Origin: Enterovibrio coralii
Lineage (GTDB): Bacteria; Pseudomonadota; Gammaproteobacteria; Enterobacterales; Vibrionaceae
Direction: 5' to 3'
NCBI RefSeq assembly: GCF_001559595.1
Contig: NZ_LNTY01000004.1
Location: 1 to 64,000 of the forward strand
Length of the DNA stretch: 64,000 bases
Position numbers and translations under genes: made by a program
Shown: piece after piece, positions 48,308 to 56,247 of the stretch
Layout of the letters: each line of letters begins with the position of its first letter
Position numbering within the stretch: the stretch's first letter is position 1
Notes under the pieces: model-generated
What the model was told of the DNA's origin: nothing
Seen by the model: only the letters and a program-made list of their open reading frames with translations
The model's database searches: none

Positions 48308-48323
48308 TGCAGGAAGTAGGCCA
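48308..48323 (-). promoter_or_regulatory. Sigma-54 promoter of glmS-sypMNO
   Basis: Minus-strand TGGCCTACTTCCTGCA has GG and GC with the ten-base spacing. The -24 half (TGGC) and -12 half (TGCA) are good; the bases between are less typical. It is 56 bases before the glmS ATG and 63 bases after the TTCTCA element at 48386. Confidence 0.65.
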
Positions 48324-48385
48324 ACTTTTTTAATAGTTAAATTTCATATGGTTAGCTGTTCGGTATGGCAGTCATCAATGTGCTT

Positions 48386-48400
48386 TTCTCATTTTGAGTG
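48386..48400 (-). promoter_or_regulatory. SypG-binding-element-like site before glmS
   Basis: TTCTCATTTTGAGTG (plus-strand reading) fits TTCTCA-N3-TG and keeps most of the palindrome seen before sypP. It lies 63 bases upstream of the glmS sigma-54 promoter. Confidence 0.65.
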
Positions 48401-48485
48401 TCAAAAATCCTAAATTGAATCACAAGGGTGAGAAAACCTGGTCTCCCTTTGCTGGGAGATCGAAATCGTTTCTTTCAACATCGGT

Positions 48486-48510
48486 GAAAAAAGCCGGAGG
48501 CGACTCCGGC
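48486..48510 (-). terminator. Terminator after the CTERM-protein gene
   Basis: The stem GCCGGAG / CTCCGGC with a 4-base loop is followed on the minus strand by TTTTTT. It ends the sypI-to-CTERM transcript and separates it from the glmS unit. Confidence 0.88.
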
Positions 48511-48518
48511 AAAGGTTT

Positions 48519-49505
48519 TCACGCAACAATCAGTTGATGGTCATTGATTTGTTGTTCTTGGCGTGCTGCCTTTTTCCTCGCCATTGAAATCAAACCAGCA
48601 AACATGGCTAGCCCAATAAGGCTTTGAGCCATTGGCGGCAATGGAGCGGTCGCAATGTTTGACCCGCCAAAGGCACCTGACGGTGTACTACTTACAGTGA
48701 AGACGGCATCGTTGAAGTCTTCATCTGAGCGGTAGTTGTAGTCGTTTGTGAACTGGTTGACTCGGTTAAGATCTTCGAAACCGAGAATAACTTGTTCCTG
48801 GCTGCTGTCAGCGAACAACATGGCGACATGTCGAGAATCGGATGAATCGCTGAGCATAGTAGATGTCGCTGATGCTTCTGGGTTCAGGAAGTCCAAGCTA
48901 TAAAATGATTGCGTATCGTAGCTGCTTCCTCCGGCATCACCGGTTTCGACACCCGTGCCTTTCCAAGCATTCTGGTTCAAGAAGAAGCCGAGGCTGGTAC
49001 CTGCTGTGAGTTCAGACCCACCTGCGACATCAACTGTGTCACCGGCGAGCAAAACGCCACCTTGACCATAATTAGAAGCATTCGGGAAAAGGAAGCCCGC
49101 GGACACACCGTCGACCGCTTGAAGTTCGGACAAAGATACATAGCCGGAGCTGTCGGTATCGATATCACCTTTAGACAGTCCGTCAAACGTGTTCGCGCCA
49201 AAACTGAAGTACCCCAAACTATTTCGGTATCCTGCGCCTTCATCCAAGAATGTCACGGACACACTGGCGTCTTCGCTTAAGGTGAGGTAAGGGTCATACG
49301 CTGGATTCAAAAAATCAGCGTTGACGTTTCTTGCTTCTGGCAGCGACTCATCGACCGTTTGCAATATACTCGCGTCCACGGATTGGTTTGTCATTCCGCT
49401 CAGTGTTTCGCTCGTATATTCAAAAGGATCATCTATGTTAGCGTGAGCACTGACAGACAGCATCATAGAGCTAGCTATGAGACTGGTGCCTATTGCGTAC
49501 TTCAT
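48519..49505 (-). CDS. Surface protein with PLPP-type CTERM sorting tail (DUF4114-like)
   Basis: A 328-residue secreted protein: signal peptide (cleavage near AHA-NIDD), beta-rich body with FGFEDLNR-like VILGFEDLNRVNQF and DEDFNDAVFTV, resembling DUF4114, then a sorting tail. The tail has PLPP (288-291), a membrane helix (about 293-308) and a basic cluster RKK (310-312), the architecture of exosortase substrates, but with PLPP instead of PEP and a 16-residue tail after the basic residues. It overlaps the preceding gene by four bases and sits two genes after the exosortase-like gene, suggesting that the latter processes it. Confidence 0.7.
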   Translation of the reverse strand: MKYAIGTSLIASSMMLSVSAHANIDDPFEYTSETLSGMTNQSVDASILQTVDESLPEARNVNADFLNPAYDPYLTLSEDASVSVTFLDEGAGYRNSLGYFSFGANTFDGLSKGDIDTDSSGYVSLSELQAVDGVSAGFLFPNASNYGQGGVLLAGDTVDVAGGSELTAGTSLGFFLNQNAWKGTGVETGDAGGSSYDTQSFYSLDFLNPEASATSTMLSDSSDSRHVAMLFADSSQEQVILGFEDLNRVNQFTNDYNYRSDEDFNDAVFTVSSTPSGAFGGSNIATAPLPPMAQSLIGLAMFAGLISMARKKAARQEQQINDHQLIVA

Positions 49506-50038
49506 CGGTTACCCCCTTTCAGCACGACTTCATTAAAAGGAAGGTGCTCGACTGACGCGCACTGCTTGGGATAAGCAACCGCAAAAGCCGGCCCCGGGTA
49601 CAATGAACTTGAGCTTCCCGTCCTCATAGCCAAAGAATGAATCATGGTCTTTAGCCAAAAAACAGCACGCGGAAATTCACTGTAGGTGTTGCCATCAAAA
49701 ATATATTTGCTGCTGTAGCCTGCGCTGGTGATCAAGGTTTGCCAGAGGCCAACGAATTCATCACCATCGGGCAGCACAAGCAAAGCCAAGTCACCATCAC
49801 ACTTAGGCAACGCAACTTGCAGTCCTTTAATGCCCGCATCTTCCGTGAAGTGGACTGATTTATAGTTCAGAAGGCCTCTCGACTTTAGAAAGCCGATGAG
49901 CGTGCGCTCTGCTGAACCTTCCTGATACACGCCTTGCGTGGGTGGTGGCTCTGAGATTCTCAGTGAGAGACCGCCCAGCAATAATCCGAGGATCAGACTC
50001 ATGACTGTCCAATCGGAAAGGCTATTTGGTTTCTGCAT
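49502..50038 (-). CDS. Small membrane-anchored protein of the exosortase region
   Basis: A 178-residue protein of unknown family. An N-terminal membrane helix (SLILGLLLGGLSLRI) is followed by a periplasmic part with KSVHFTEDAG, LALLVLPDGDEFVGLWQTLI and a paired-cysteine pattern (ALPKCDG, YPKQCASV). I first thought of EpsI-like proteins that accompany exosortases, but I cannot confirm similarity. The ATG at 50038 follows GGAGGG and lies inside the end of the exosortase gene; its end overlaps the CTERM gene by four bases. Confidence 0.6.
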   Translation of the reverse strand: MQKPNSLSDWTVMSLILGLLLGGLSLRISEPPPTQGVYQEGSAERTLIGFLKSRGLLNYKSVHFTEDAGIKGLQVALPKCDGDLALLVLPDGDEFVGLWQTLITSAGYSSKYIFDGNTYSEFPRAVFWLKTMIHSLAMRTGSSSSLYPGPAFAVAYPKQCASVEHLPFNEVVLKGGNR

Positions 50039-50858
50039 AACGTAGCCCTCCAAAAATGACAGCAAGCGTCGTCAGAGCGGTCGCCGTGAGATACATATCT
50101 TCACCTTCTGGAGAATGCCACCAGTCATGCCATTGCATACTGATTCCCATTGTGAATAAGCGAGCGACGTTCAAAACGAGCAAAATGCAAAAAAGCCCCA
50201 GTAAAACCAGTCCTTCTCGTTTACTACTGCAGATACCGTGCCAGCGTGAAATGGCGAACCAGCAAGCAATCGCACTACAAATAGCAGGTAATGAAGAGCA
50301 GTTTCTCAGCATGAGGACTTGATGATCGGCAGCACCAAAATACACATTCCCAATCGCTTGACCTGTTCCAGTCACAACCTGAAGCAATCCCGCGACTAGC
50401 ATTGCATCAAAGGCCAGCAAGGGTTCGGCAAACCATTTGAGTGAATAAAAGGTGGTGAATGCCATTACTGCATGAATGATGAGAATTATCCCTGCATTTC
50501 TAAAGCCGCGGTTTGTCGCATCACCTCGGAGAAATAACCAACACCCGCAAAGCAAAGAAGCCAACAATGTGGTTTGAAAGCTCGGAAAAACGAACAAGAC
50601 AGCCAGAGCAACAGCGGTGGTGTTGTCCCATCGTGAAGCAGTGGTGACGGGGCTGCCCGCGATAAGTCCTAATGCCAGTAACAAACTAAACATGGCGGGA
50701 ATTGCGTCGAACTCAGCAACGGTAGGGGCTTCTCCCGTGAAGTAAGGAATAGCCAGCGAGATAGACACACAAAGGAGGATGGGGACAATCAGCCTTTGTA
50801 CACTCGGCGCGAGCATCCAATTTTGCGTTTTGACGATCAACGCGTAGGCCATGTTCAT
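50022..50858 (-). CDS. Exosortase-like membrane protein at the sypL position
   Basis: A 278-residue multi-pass protein with about eight helices. The last third carries the exosortase triad pattern: RNCSSL (Cys187), LNVARLF (Arg233) and WHDWWH (His244/His248). Exosortases cleave and transfer proteins bearing a CTERM tail to a surface anchor. It starts at ATG 50858, overlapping the flippase stop (ATGA). In the syp order this slot is sypL, a membrane protein usually described as a polymerase-like factor; here an exosortase reading seems better. A CTERM protein lies two genes downstream. The assignment is by motif and topology and is not certain. Confidence 0.65.
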   Translation of the reverse strand: MNMAYALIVKTQNWMLAPSVQRLIVPILLCVSISLAIPYFTGEAPTVAEFDAIPAMFSLLLALGLIAGSPVTTASRWDNTTAVALAVLFVFPSFQTTLLASLLCGCWLFLRGDATNRGFRNAGIILIIHAVMAFTTFYSLKWFAEPLLAFDAMLVAGLLQVVTGTGQAIGNVYFGAADHQVLMLRNCSSLPAICSAIACWFAISRWHGICSSKREGLVLLGLFCILLVLNVARLFTMGISMQWHDWWHSPEGEDMYLTATALTTLAVIFGGLRYAETK

Positions 50859-52277
50859 GCCGTTCGCCTTCTCAATAAATCCGTCGAAAAAGCGGGTAGC
50901 AGTCCGAGTCGTTGACCAACGATACAAACGCTCAACGGTGCCACGATGACCAAGACGACACGCGTAACGGTTGCCATGTCCATTGTGCTGACGTAAAGCC
51001 AAACGAAACAGATAGCCGCTAGTGTGCACAGAGGAACAGCGGCGTAAGGGAGTTTAAAAATGCGCTGTCCCACGAAATAAAAGAGCAGGAAACGAACGGA
51101 TTGAGCAAACAAGAGTGCGGCGAGAACACCAAAGACGCCAAACTCCGCGCCCCACCACCACAGCGTCAAAAAAGCGAGCACGGCAGAAACCGCACTGATA
51201 ACTAACTGCGCGTAGGAGGTTTTGCCTGCGTAGGTCCCCAAATTGACAAGCTCTGCCATTTCTTTAAACAACGCAGCTGCAACTAAAACGGCGGTAAGTT
51301 TGGCTGCAAACTGATAGCTCTCTGGCAATAACACATCGATAGCGATAGGTGCCGCGAAGGCTACGCCTATCGCGATCACCATGGCACCAACTAAGCCATA
51401 GCTGGTAAAGCGAGTGGCTTCCTGATGACCGTTTTCGCCGTACAGGACATCAAAGCGCTTCGGCATCCACCACATGCCAAATGGTTGAAGCAGCAGGACA
51501 ACGGCCAGTGCAAACTTGGCCGCAACGCCAAACTGCGCCACATCTTCAAGCGTGGCGACTTCAGCAAGCACCCAACGGTCAAGACCATTTAAAGTAAACG
51601 CCATTAAACCGCTCGCCATGATTGGCAAGCTGTAGATGAGAGATTGCTTCGCGATGCTTTTGCAAAAAGACAGCCCAGTATCTTTGATTTGCAGGAATCC
51701 AAGAAACGCGCCTTGAGTAATCGCGGCAATCACACCCGCTTCCAACACACCATCGATGCCGCGCCCCATCAGGAGGAAGATGATGGTTAAAGCGGCTTGG
51801 AAGAGTGCACGACCAACGGCGGCAGAGAAGAAAGCCACTGCGTGGTTTTGCATGCGAAGCCAGCAAGAGGAACGGCGATACAGCTTCCAAAGCCAGCATC
51901 AAAAGCACAAGTTGGATCTGGTACGTTGTTAATCCGCCCGGAACATAGCTGTGAAGGACAGCTGCTAGCATCCAGCTTATCGGGATGAGCAACGCACCCA
52001 CGATGACGGTTAAAGTAAAGATGCGCGCAGCCATGGTTTTACGTTCTTTGCTGTCCTGACAACCACCAACAAAGCGATACAGTGCATCTTCCAAACCCAG
52101 ACCCACGAGAATACTGCCGAGTGCTGCGATACTGCTGACAATTTCAAGTTTGCCGAATTCTGCTTGGGGGAGGTAATGCGTGATGAAAGGCAACATCAGT
52201 AAAGAGATACCTTTCATCAGAGCAATACTGCTTCCGTACAGTAGGGTTTGACTGAGAGCGGATGTCATTTTTTTCAT
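50855..52277 (-). CDS. sypK: Polysaccharide flippase, SypK-like (frame broken near 51854)
   Basis: A MATE/PST-type flippase that moves lipid-linked repeat units across the inner membrane. N-terminal half: SSIALMKGISLLMLPFITHYLPQAEFGKLEI, a classical Wzx start. Near 51854 the frame changes: LLLAS is followed by MQNHAVAFFSAAVGRALFQAA in another frame, the expected family continuation, to 50855. Here a base seems extra (or two missing), unlike the other breaks in the window. The combined product is about 474 residues with roughly 12-14 helices. Confidence 0.85.
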
Positions 52278-52279
52278 GA

Positions 52280-53415
52280 TTACGCTCTCTCGCCTGACAC
52301 GCTGTTCAATGCGGAAGCTGGCTCAGACATCAGCGCGCTGCAGATAGCCGAGAAACAAATCTCTGCACGGTAGCTTTGTGCAATAGTCGCTACCGCTTTT
52401 CCCATGCGTTTAACGGAATTCATGTTGCCTTGGGCTAGGAGAATCGCGTCGGCCAGTGCTTTGTCATCGTTTGGTGTGTACTTAATACAGTTCACGCCGT
52501 CAGTCAGTTGTTGATCCCAAAACGCACCATCAGCGGGGATAATGACGCACATGCCCGCAGCCATGGCTTCCAGAATAGAGAGACCAAACGGTTCTTTCGT
52601 GCTGGTAGAAATGAACACATTGGCACCGGCGCGAATGTGGTCAAGGTTTTCTGGTGCATGGTGCCAGAACACTTTGTTAATAGGTTGAGGGGCTTCGCTA
52701 ACGGGCAAATTGTTTTGTTGTGGCTTGATGTAGCAAACGTGTGTTTCTGGACGCATGGAAGGTTTGATGCTGCTGATAGCACGAACCAGCACATCCAATC
52801 CTTTCCATTTGAGTAGCGATGCCGCCCAAAACACAACGGAGTAGTCGTATTGACATGGCGATGGCCATTCATGCTTCGGCAAACCATTTTTGAACGTCTG
52901 GAACTGCGCATAGTTGGCAACATCTGTACCGTGTCCTGCTGCCGCTAACGCTTTTTCCAACGATGCCTGTGTCGAGGCAAGATAAAACACGTTGTCTGCG
53001 GCTATCAAGCATCTTCCTATGGTGCGAGAAAGCGCGACGGGTCCGTGGATCATCTGGATCAGTTTGTAGCCAAACAGCGGTTTGACCAAGTAGAGGCAAG
53101 GTCAACACCTGGACCTGATGCCGCGAGTGCCGTGTCAATCTTTCCGATAAACAGGCGGAGCCACATGAGTTGCAGAGCGATAACAACGTGGCGAGCAAAA
53201 TAGAGTAGGCCTTGCTCGGCTTTCTCCAGCTTTTCTGGCATATGCAGAGGTTTTACATAAGCCTGAGATTGCGCCCAACTTTTGGGGTCCGCCGTAAGAA
53301 TCGTGACGCGTGCGTCTTTCGATTCCAATTGGCTCAGCACATGCTTGGTCGAAACTTTCGACCCACCTGCAAAGGCAATAGGGTCGAGGATGAGGATATG
53401 ATTAAGCTTGCTCAT
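52280..53415 (-). CDS. sypJ: Glycosyltransferase, SypJ-like (frame broken near 53094)
   Basis: A GT-B type glycosyltransferase (family 4 features). N-terminal half: HILILDPIAFAGGSKVSTKHVL, GKIDTALAASGPGVDLA. The first frame ends at 53059, while YLVKPLFGYKLIQMIHGPVALSR continues in the -1 frame from about 53093-53095; one missing base explains it. The C-terminal half has VFISTSTKEPFGLSILEAMAAGMC, the donor-binding signature. Combined length about 378 residues. It ends two bases before the flippase start. Confidence 0.85.
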
Positions 53416-53515
53416 AATGCGACCTCCTGCTGGTTAGCAGCACGGTAACGTTGAACAAACTTGAACGATGCTTTGACAGGCGGTACCACTTGCCAGTGGC
53501 TCAGCCAGCGAGCGT

Positions 53516-54670
53516 TCATTGCTGGGTCTGCAAGTAGCGATTGGTAAAGGCTTCAAACGCCGCGGTGTGTGCTTCGATAGTGAAGTTTTTCATCATGCGG
53601 TTGTATCCAGCACGTCCCATCGCAATGCGTTGATCTTGGTTAACGTAAAGATGATAGATAGCCTGCGCGATCGCATGAGCGTCTTCAGTTTTCACCAGCT
53701 TGCCAGTGACATTGTTGTCGATAACAGAAGGAATACCGCCAACCATGGGTGCGACAACAGGAAGGCCAGCAAGGCCTGCTTCTGCAAGGGTAAGACCGAA
53801 GACCTCTTCGCGAGCACCAGAAACGCAAATGTCAGCACTGCCTCGCATCAAACCAACGACATTGCTGCGCTCGCCAATCAGATGAACATGACTTTGCAAT
53901 TGGTTGTCTGCAATTTGCTGTTCCAGTGCTTCACGCGCTTCACCTTCACCAATAACGACGAAATGAATCGGCAGGCGCATTGAGCGAAGCTTGCGGCAAG
54001 CTTCAATCAAAAGATCGACACCTTTGCGCTCGATGAGAGAACAAACGCTCATTGCCACAAATGCGTCGCTTGGAATATTGAGAGATTTGCGAATATCTTC
54101 GACGGGTTGATCAAGCAGTCTTTCAGTGTCAATGCCGTTTGCGATAACGCGGCAGCGTTCTTCGTTTGCACCGTCGGTAAGGAGTTGGTCGACAACAGGT
54201 TGGCTAACGCCGACTGCCATGCTTGCATGGTGCAGACCGAGCGTGATTCTGTCGCGGAGAGGGTAGCGAGAGTGAAGGTGCAGAACCAATGGCAGTTTGC
54301 GACTACGAGCAACCAAGTTCATCCACTGAGACGGCGCACCGCTGTTTGAATGAATCAGTTCGATATTGTGTGCGTCAACAATACGTTGACCTTCACGGAC
54401 AAGCTGCTTGTACCCTTTAAAATCAAATCGTGGGTGGCTCTCACCGAACAGCAGCGGGAACTCGCTAACGTAAACAGTGATGCCCAACATTCTGACCTCT
54501 TGAGCGAGTAGCTCGCTGTTGCACCAAAGCACCGGAGAAAAACAGTCTTTGTTGATGTGCTTAAGCAGGTCAATAAGGCAGCGTTCGCTACCTCGAATCC
54601 AGTTGTCGCCATAGTGAACAAACAGAACATTTTTTGCGTTGTTTTGTGTTTTTATCGTTGTTGTGTTCAT
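53516..54670 (-). CDS. sypI: Family 4 glycosyltransferase, SypI-like
   Basis: A 384-residue GT4 enzyme. Features: NVLFVHYGDNWIRGSERCLIDLL, LIHSNSGAPSQWMNL, CSLIERKGVDLLIEACRKL, HLIGERSNVVGLMRGSADICVSGAREEVFGLTLAEAGLAGLPVVA. The ATG follows GGGGGCGGTT. A nearly perfect sigma-54 promoter lies 85 bases upstream, so this gene heads its own unit as reported for sypI in V. fischeri. Confidence 0.88.
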   Translation of the reverse strand: MNTTTIKTQNNAKNVLFVHYGDNWIRGSERCLIDLLKHINKDCFSPVLWCNSELLAQEVRMLGITVYVSEFPLLFGESHPRFDFKGYKQLVREGQRIVDAHNIELIHSNSGAPSQWMNLVARSRKLPLVLHLHSRYPLRDRITLGLHHASMAVGVSQPVVDQLLTDGANEERCRVIANGIDTERLLDQPVEDIRKSLNIPSDAFVAMSVCSLIERKGVDLLIEACRKLRSMRLPIHFVVIGEGEAREALEQQIADNQLQSHVHLIGERSNVVGLMRGSADICVSGAREEVFGLTLAEAGLAGLPVVAPMVGGIPSVIDNNVTGKLVKTEDAHAIAQAIYHLYVNQDQRIAMGRAGYNRMMKNFTIEAHTAAFEAFTNRYLQTQQ

Positions 54671-54754
54671 AACCGCCCCCTGATGTTTTTATTGGTTTCA
54701 TCTTGGTTTTCGTTGCGTGAGATGAAACCTATTTCATAATAGTAGCAGTAGAGG

Positions 54755-54770
54755 AGCAAAGACTGTGCCA
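54755..54770 (-). promoter_or_regulatory. Sigma-54 promoter of sypI
   Basis: Minus-strand TGGCACAGTCTTTGCT matches the -24/-12 consensus at every conserved base, 85 bases before the sypI ATG. An enhancer-like sequence (TCTCAAATT) occurs at about 54831-54839, but it fits the TTCTCA-N3-TG consensus only in part. Confidence 0.85.
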
Positions 54771-54870
54771 CACTTTCAAGTGATTGATTAGTATTGGTTT
54801 ACCTATTCAGAACACTATGTGGCACGTGGGAATTTGAGACGGTTTGTCATTATGCAAGTCAAGGTCACCG

Positions 54871-55887
54871 TCACTTTGCAAAAATGGCGTAGTCTTTTAA
54901 AAGAAGAGGAACGACAGCTTTTGCAGAAAAGCGCGTTTCTATGGTGTCGATAGCACTGTCACGCCAATCGAGTCTGTCTCGTTCATTGCTGTTGCGCCAT
55001 GTCGATATTGATTCGATCAACGCGTCCATATTATTGGGCTCAAGTAACCAACCATTCTTGCCGTGCTCGATGAGCGTGCCGAGTCCTCCGACATTAAATG
55101 CAGCGACTGGTATACCGCGCGCCATGGCTTCGAGTGCCACCATAGGAAGACCTTCCGCACGAGAAGGGATAACAAGTAAGCCAATCTGCGGCCAAACCTC
55201 ACGCATGTTGTCTTGTGCGCCATGAAAAGTGACATTTTCTGTTGCTTCAGATTCCAGGCTCTCGCGAAGCGGGCCGTCGCCAAAAATATCAAATTGCATC
55301 AGCGGAAAGCGTTTGGCCAGTGTGAGCATGCGTTCTGGTGCTTTCTCATGACTTAATCTGCCAACAAACGCAATCTTGTCGCCTTGTGAAGGTTGGAGTT
55401 GATTGGTATCGACAAAGTTGTTTGTCAGCGTTGCTGGACAGGGGAGGGTGTCTAAAATCGGTGTGCTGACCGCGTAAACGTGGTTAGCCAGAAATGCAGT
55501 ATTTCTGTCGAGCCAATCGTACCAATGTAATCGGCCCGTTTTCTTTTCGCCGCTGTGGAACGTGCTAGCGCATGAAATACCCATTAGGCGAGCCATAGGG
55601 CGGGCAAGAATGCCTGCTTTATAACCGTGCGTGTGAATGATGTCAGGCTTGTAGGTTTTGATAGCCTGCCACAGTGATACCATCCGGCCATCCAAGACGA
55701 GGCAATCGACACCTTGCAATTGAAGTCTTTTCTCTAAGGGGTGTTGGCCATAGTTTTGGATAAAAACAACGCTCACGCTGTTGTCCGACTGACTCAGTCC
55801 CAGTGCAAGCTGTTCAACGTGAGATTCGATACCACCAAATCCGCTGCTATCTAACACAATCCAAATTTTTGACGAACGCTTTGCCAT
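54871..55887 (-). CDS. sypH: Family 4 glycosyltransferase, SypH-like
   Basis: A 338-residue GT4 glycosyltransferase. Features: IWIVLDSSGFGGIESHVEQLALGL, DIIHTHGYKAGILARPM, IAFVGRLSHEKAPERML, FHGAQDNMREVWPQIGLLVIPSRAEGLPMVALEAMARGIPV (EGLP..ALEA donor signature). The start at ATG 55887 follows GGGAGG; the upstream in-frame start (55899) is inside the ribosome site. A sigma-54 promoter lies 41 bases upstream. Confidence 0.88.
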   Translation of the reverse strand: MAKRSSKIWIVLDSSGFGGIESHVEQLALGLSQSDNSVSVVFIQNYGQHPLEKRLQLQGVDCLVLDGRMVSLWQAIKTYKPDIIHTHGYKAGILARPMARLMGISCASTFHSGEKKTGRLHWYDWLDRNTAFLANHVYAVSTPILDTLPCPATLTNNFVDTNQLQPSQGDKIAFVGRLSHEKAPERMLTLAKRFPLMQFDIFGDGPLRESLESEATENVTFHGAQDNMREVWPQIGLLVIPSRAEGLPMVALEAMARGIPVAAFNVGGLGTLIEHGKNGWLLEPNNMDALIESISTWRNSNERDRLDWRDSAIDTIETRFSAKAVVPLLLKDYAIFAK

Positions 55888-55927
55888 AACGCCTCCCAAG
55901 AAAAAATGAACAACGAGTTAGATAACC

Positions 55928-55943
55928 AGCAAAGATAGTGCCA
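55928..55943 (-). promoter_or_regulatory. Sigma-54 promoter of sypH
   Basis: Minus-strand TGGCACTATCTTTGCT matches the -24/-12 consensus strongly, 41 bases before the sypH ATG. It faces away from the epimerase promoter; both flank the same enhancer-like elements. Confidence 0.85.
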
Positions 55944-55999
55944 ATCTTTTTAGTCAGGTTTGAACGCAGGTAATCCCTGAAAATGAAGAATAAATTCGT

Positions 56000-56040
56000 C
56001 AATTTGAGAATACGCTTAGGCACATTGTTCATTCCGAGAA
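56000..56040 (-). promoter_or_regulatory. Two SypG-binding-element-like sites in the divergent region
   Basis: Minus-strand TTCTCAAATTG (56000-56010) fits TTCTCA-N3-TG; TTCTCGGAATG (56030-56040) fits with one mismatch. They lie between two divergent sigma-54 promoters (55928 and 56194), at suitable distance from both. Confidence 0.55.
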
Positions 56041-56056
56041 TCAGAATGAATGTGCC
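56019..56056. repeat. Imperfect inverted repeat in the sypH/epimerase divergent region
   Basis: The left arm GGCACATTGTTCATTC (56019-56034) matches the reverse of GAATGAATGTGCC (56044-56056) with a three-base bulge. The second enhancer-like site lies inside it, so it may be an operator for an activator dimer. Confidence 0.5.
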
Positions 56057-56193
56057 ACTGACAATCTATATGTGCTGACTTTATCTTTTATTCGCATTTT
56101 CTTTATGTAAGAAGCGTAGCAGGGTTTGGTGAGAGTTCTATCTGACTGAAATTAAAGTGATAAGTTAGATTTTATTTTGTTATTTAGGTTTGT

Positions 56194-56209
56194 TGGCAAT
56201 GTATTTGCT
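56194..56209 (+). promoter_or_regulatory. Sigma-54 promoter of the epimerase gene
   Basis: TGGCAATGTATTTGCT has TGGCA, TTGCT and the exact GG-N10-GC spacing, 39 bases before the ATG at 56248. Confidence 0.8.
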
Positions 56210-56247
56210 TGGTGGACGCTAGAACTCTACAAATTATCGAGGCGTCT

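Noticed and set aside
48519..48650. LPXTG or classic PEP-CTERM sorting signal on the surface protein
   Set aside because: The tail has PLPP rather than LPXTG or PEP, so I describe it as a CTERM-like variant.
54831..54839. Full SypG-binding element before sypI
   Set aside because: Only TCTCAAATT is present; the TTCTCA and TG halves are not both kept, so I mention it but do not list it as a site.
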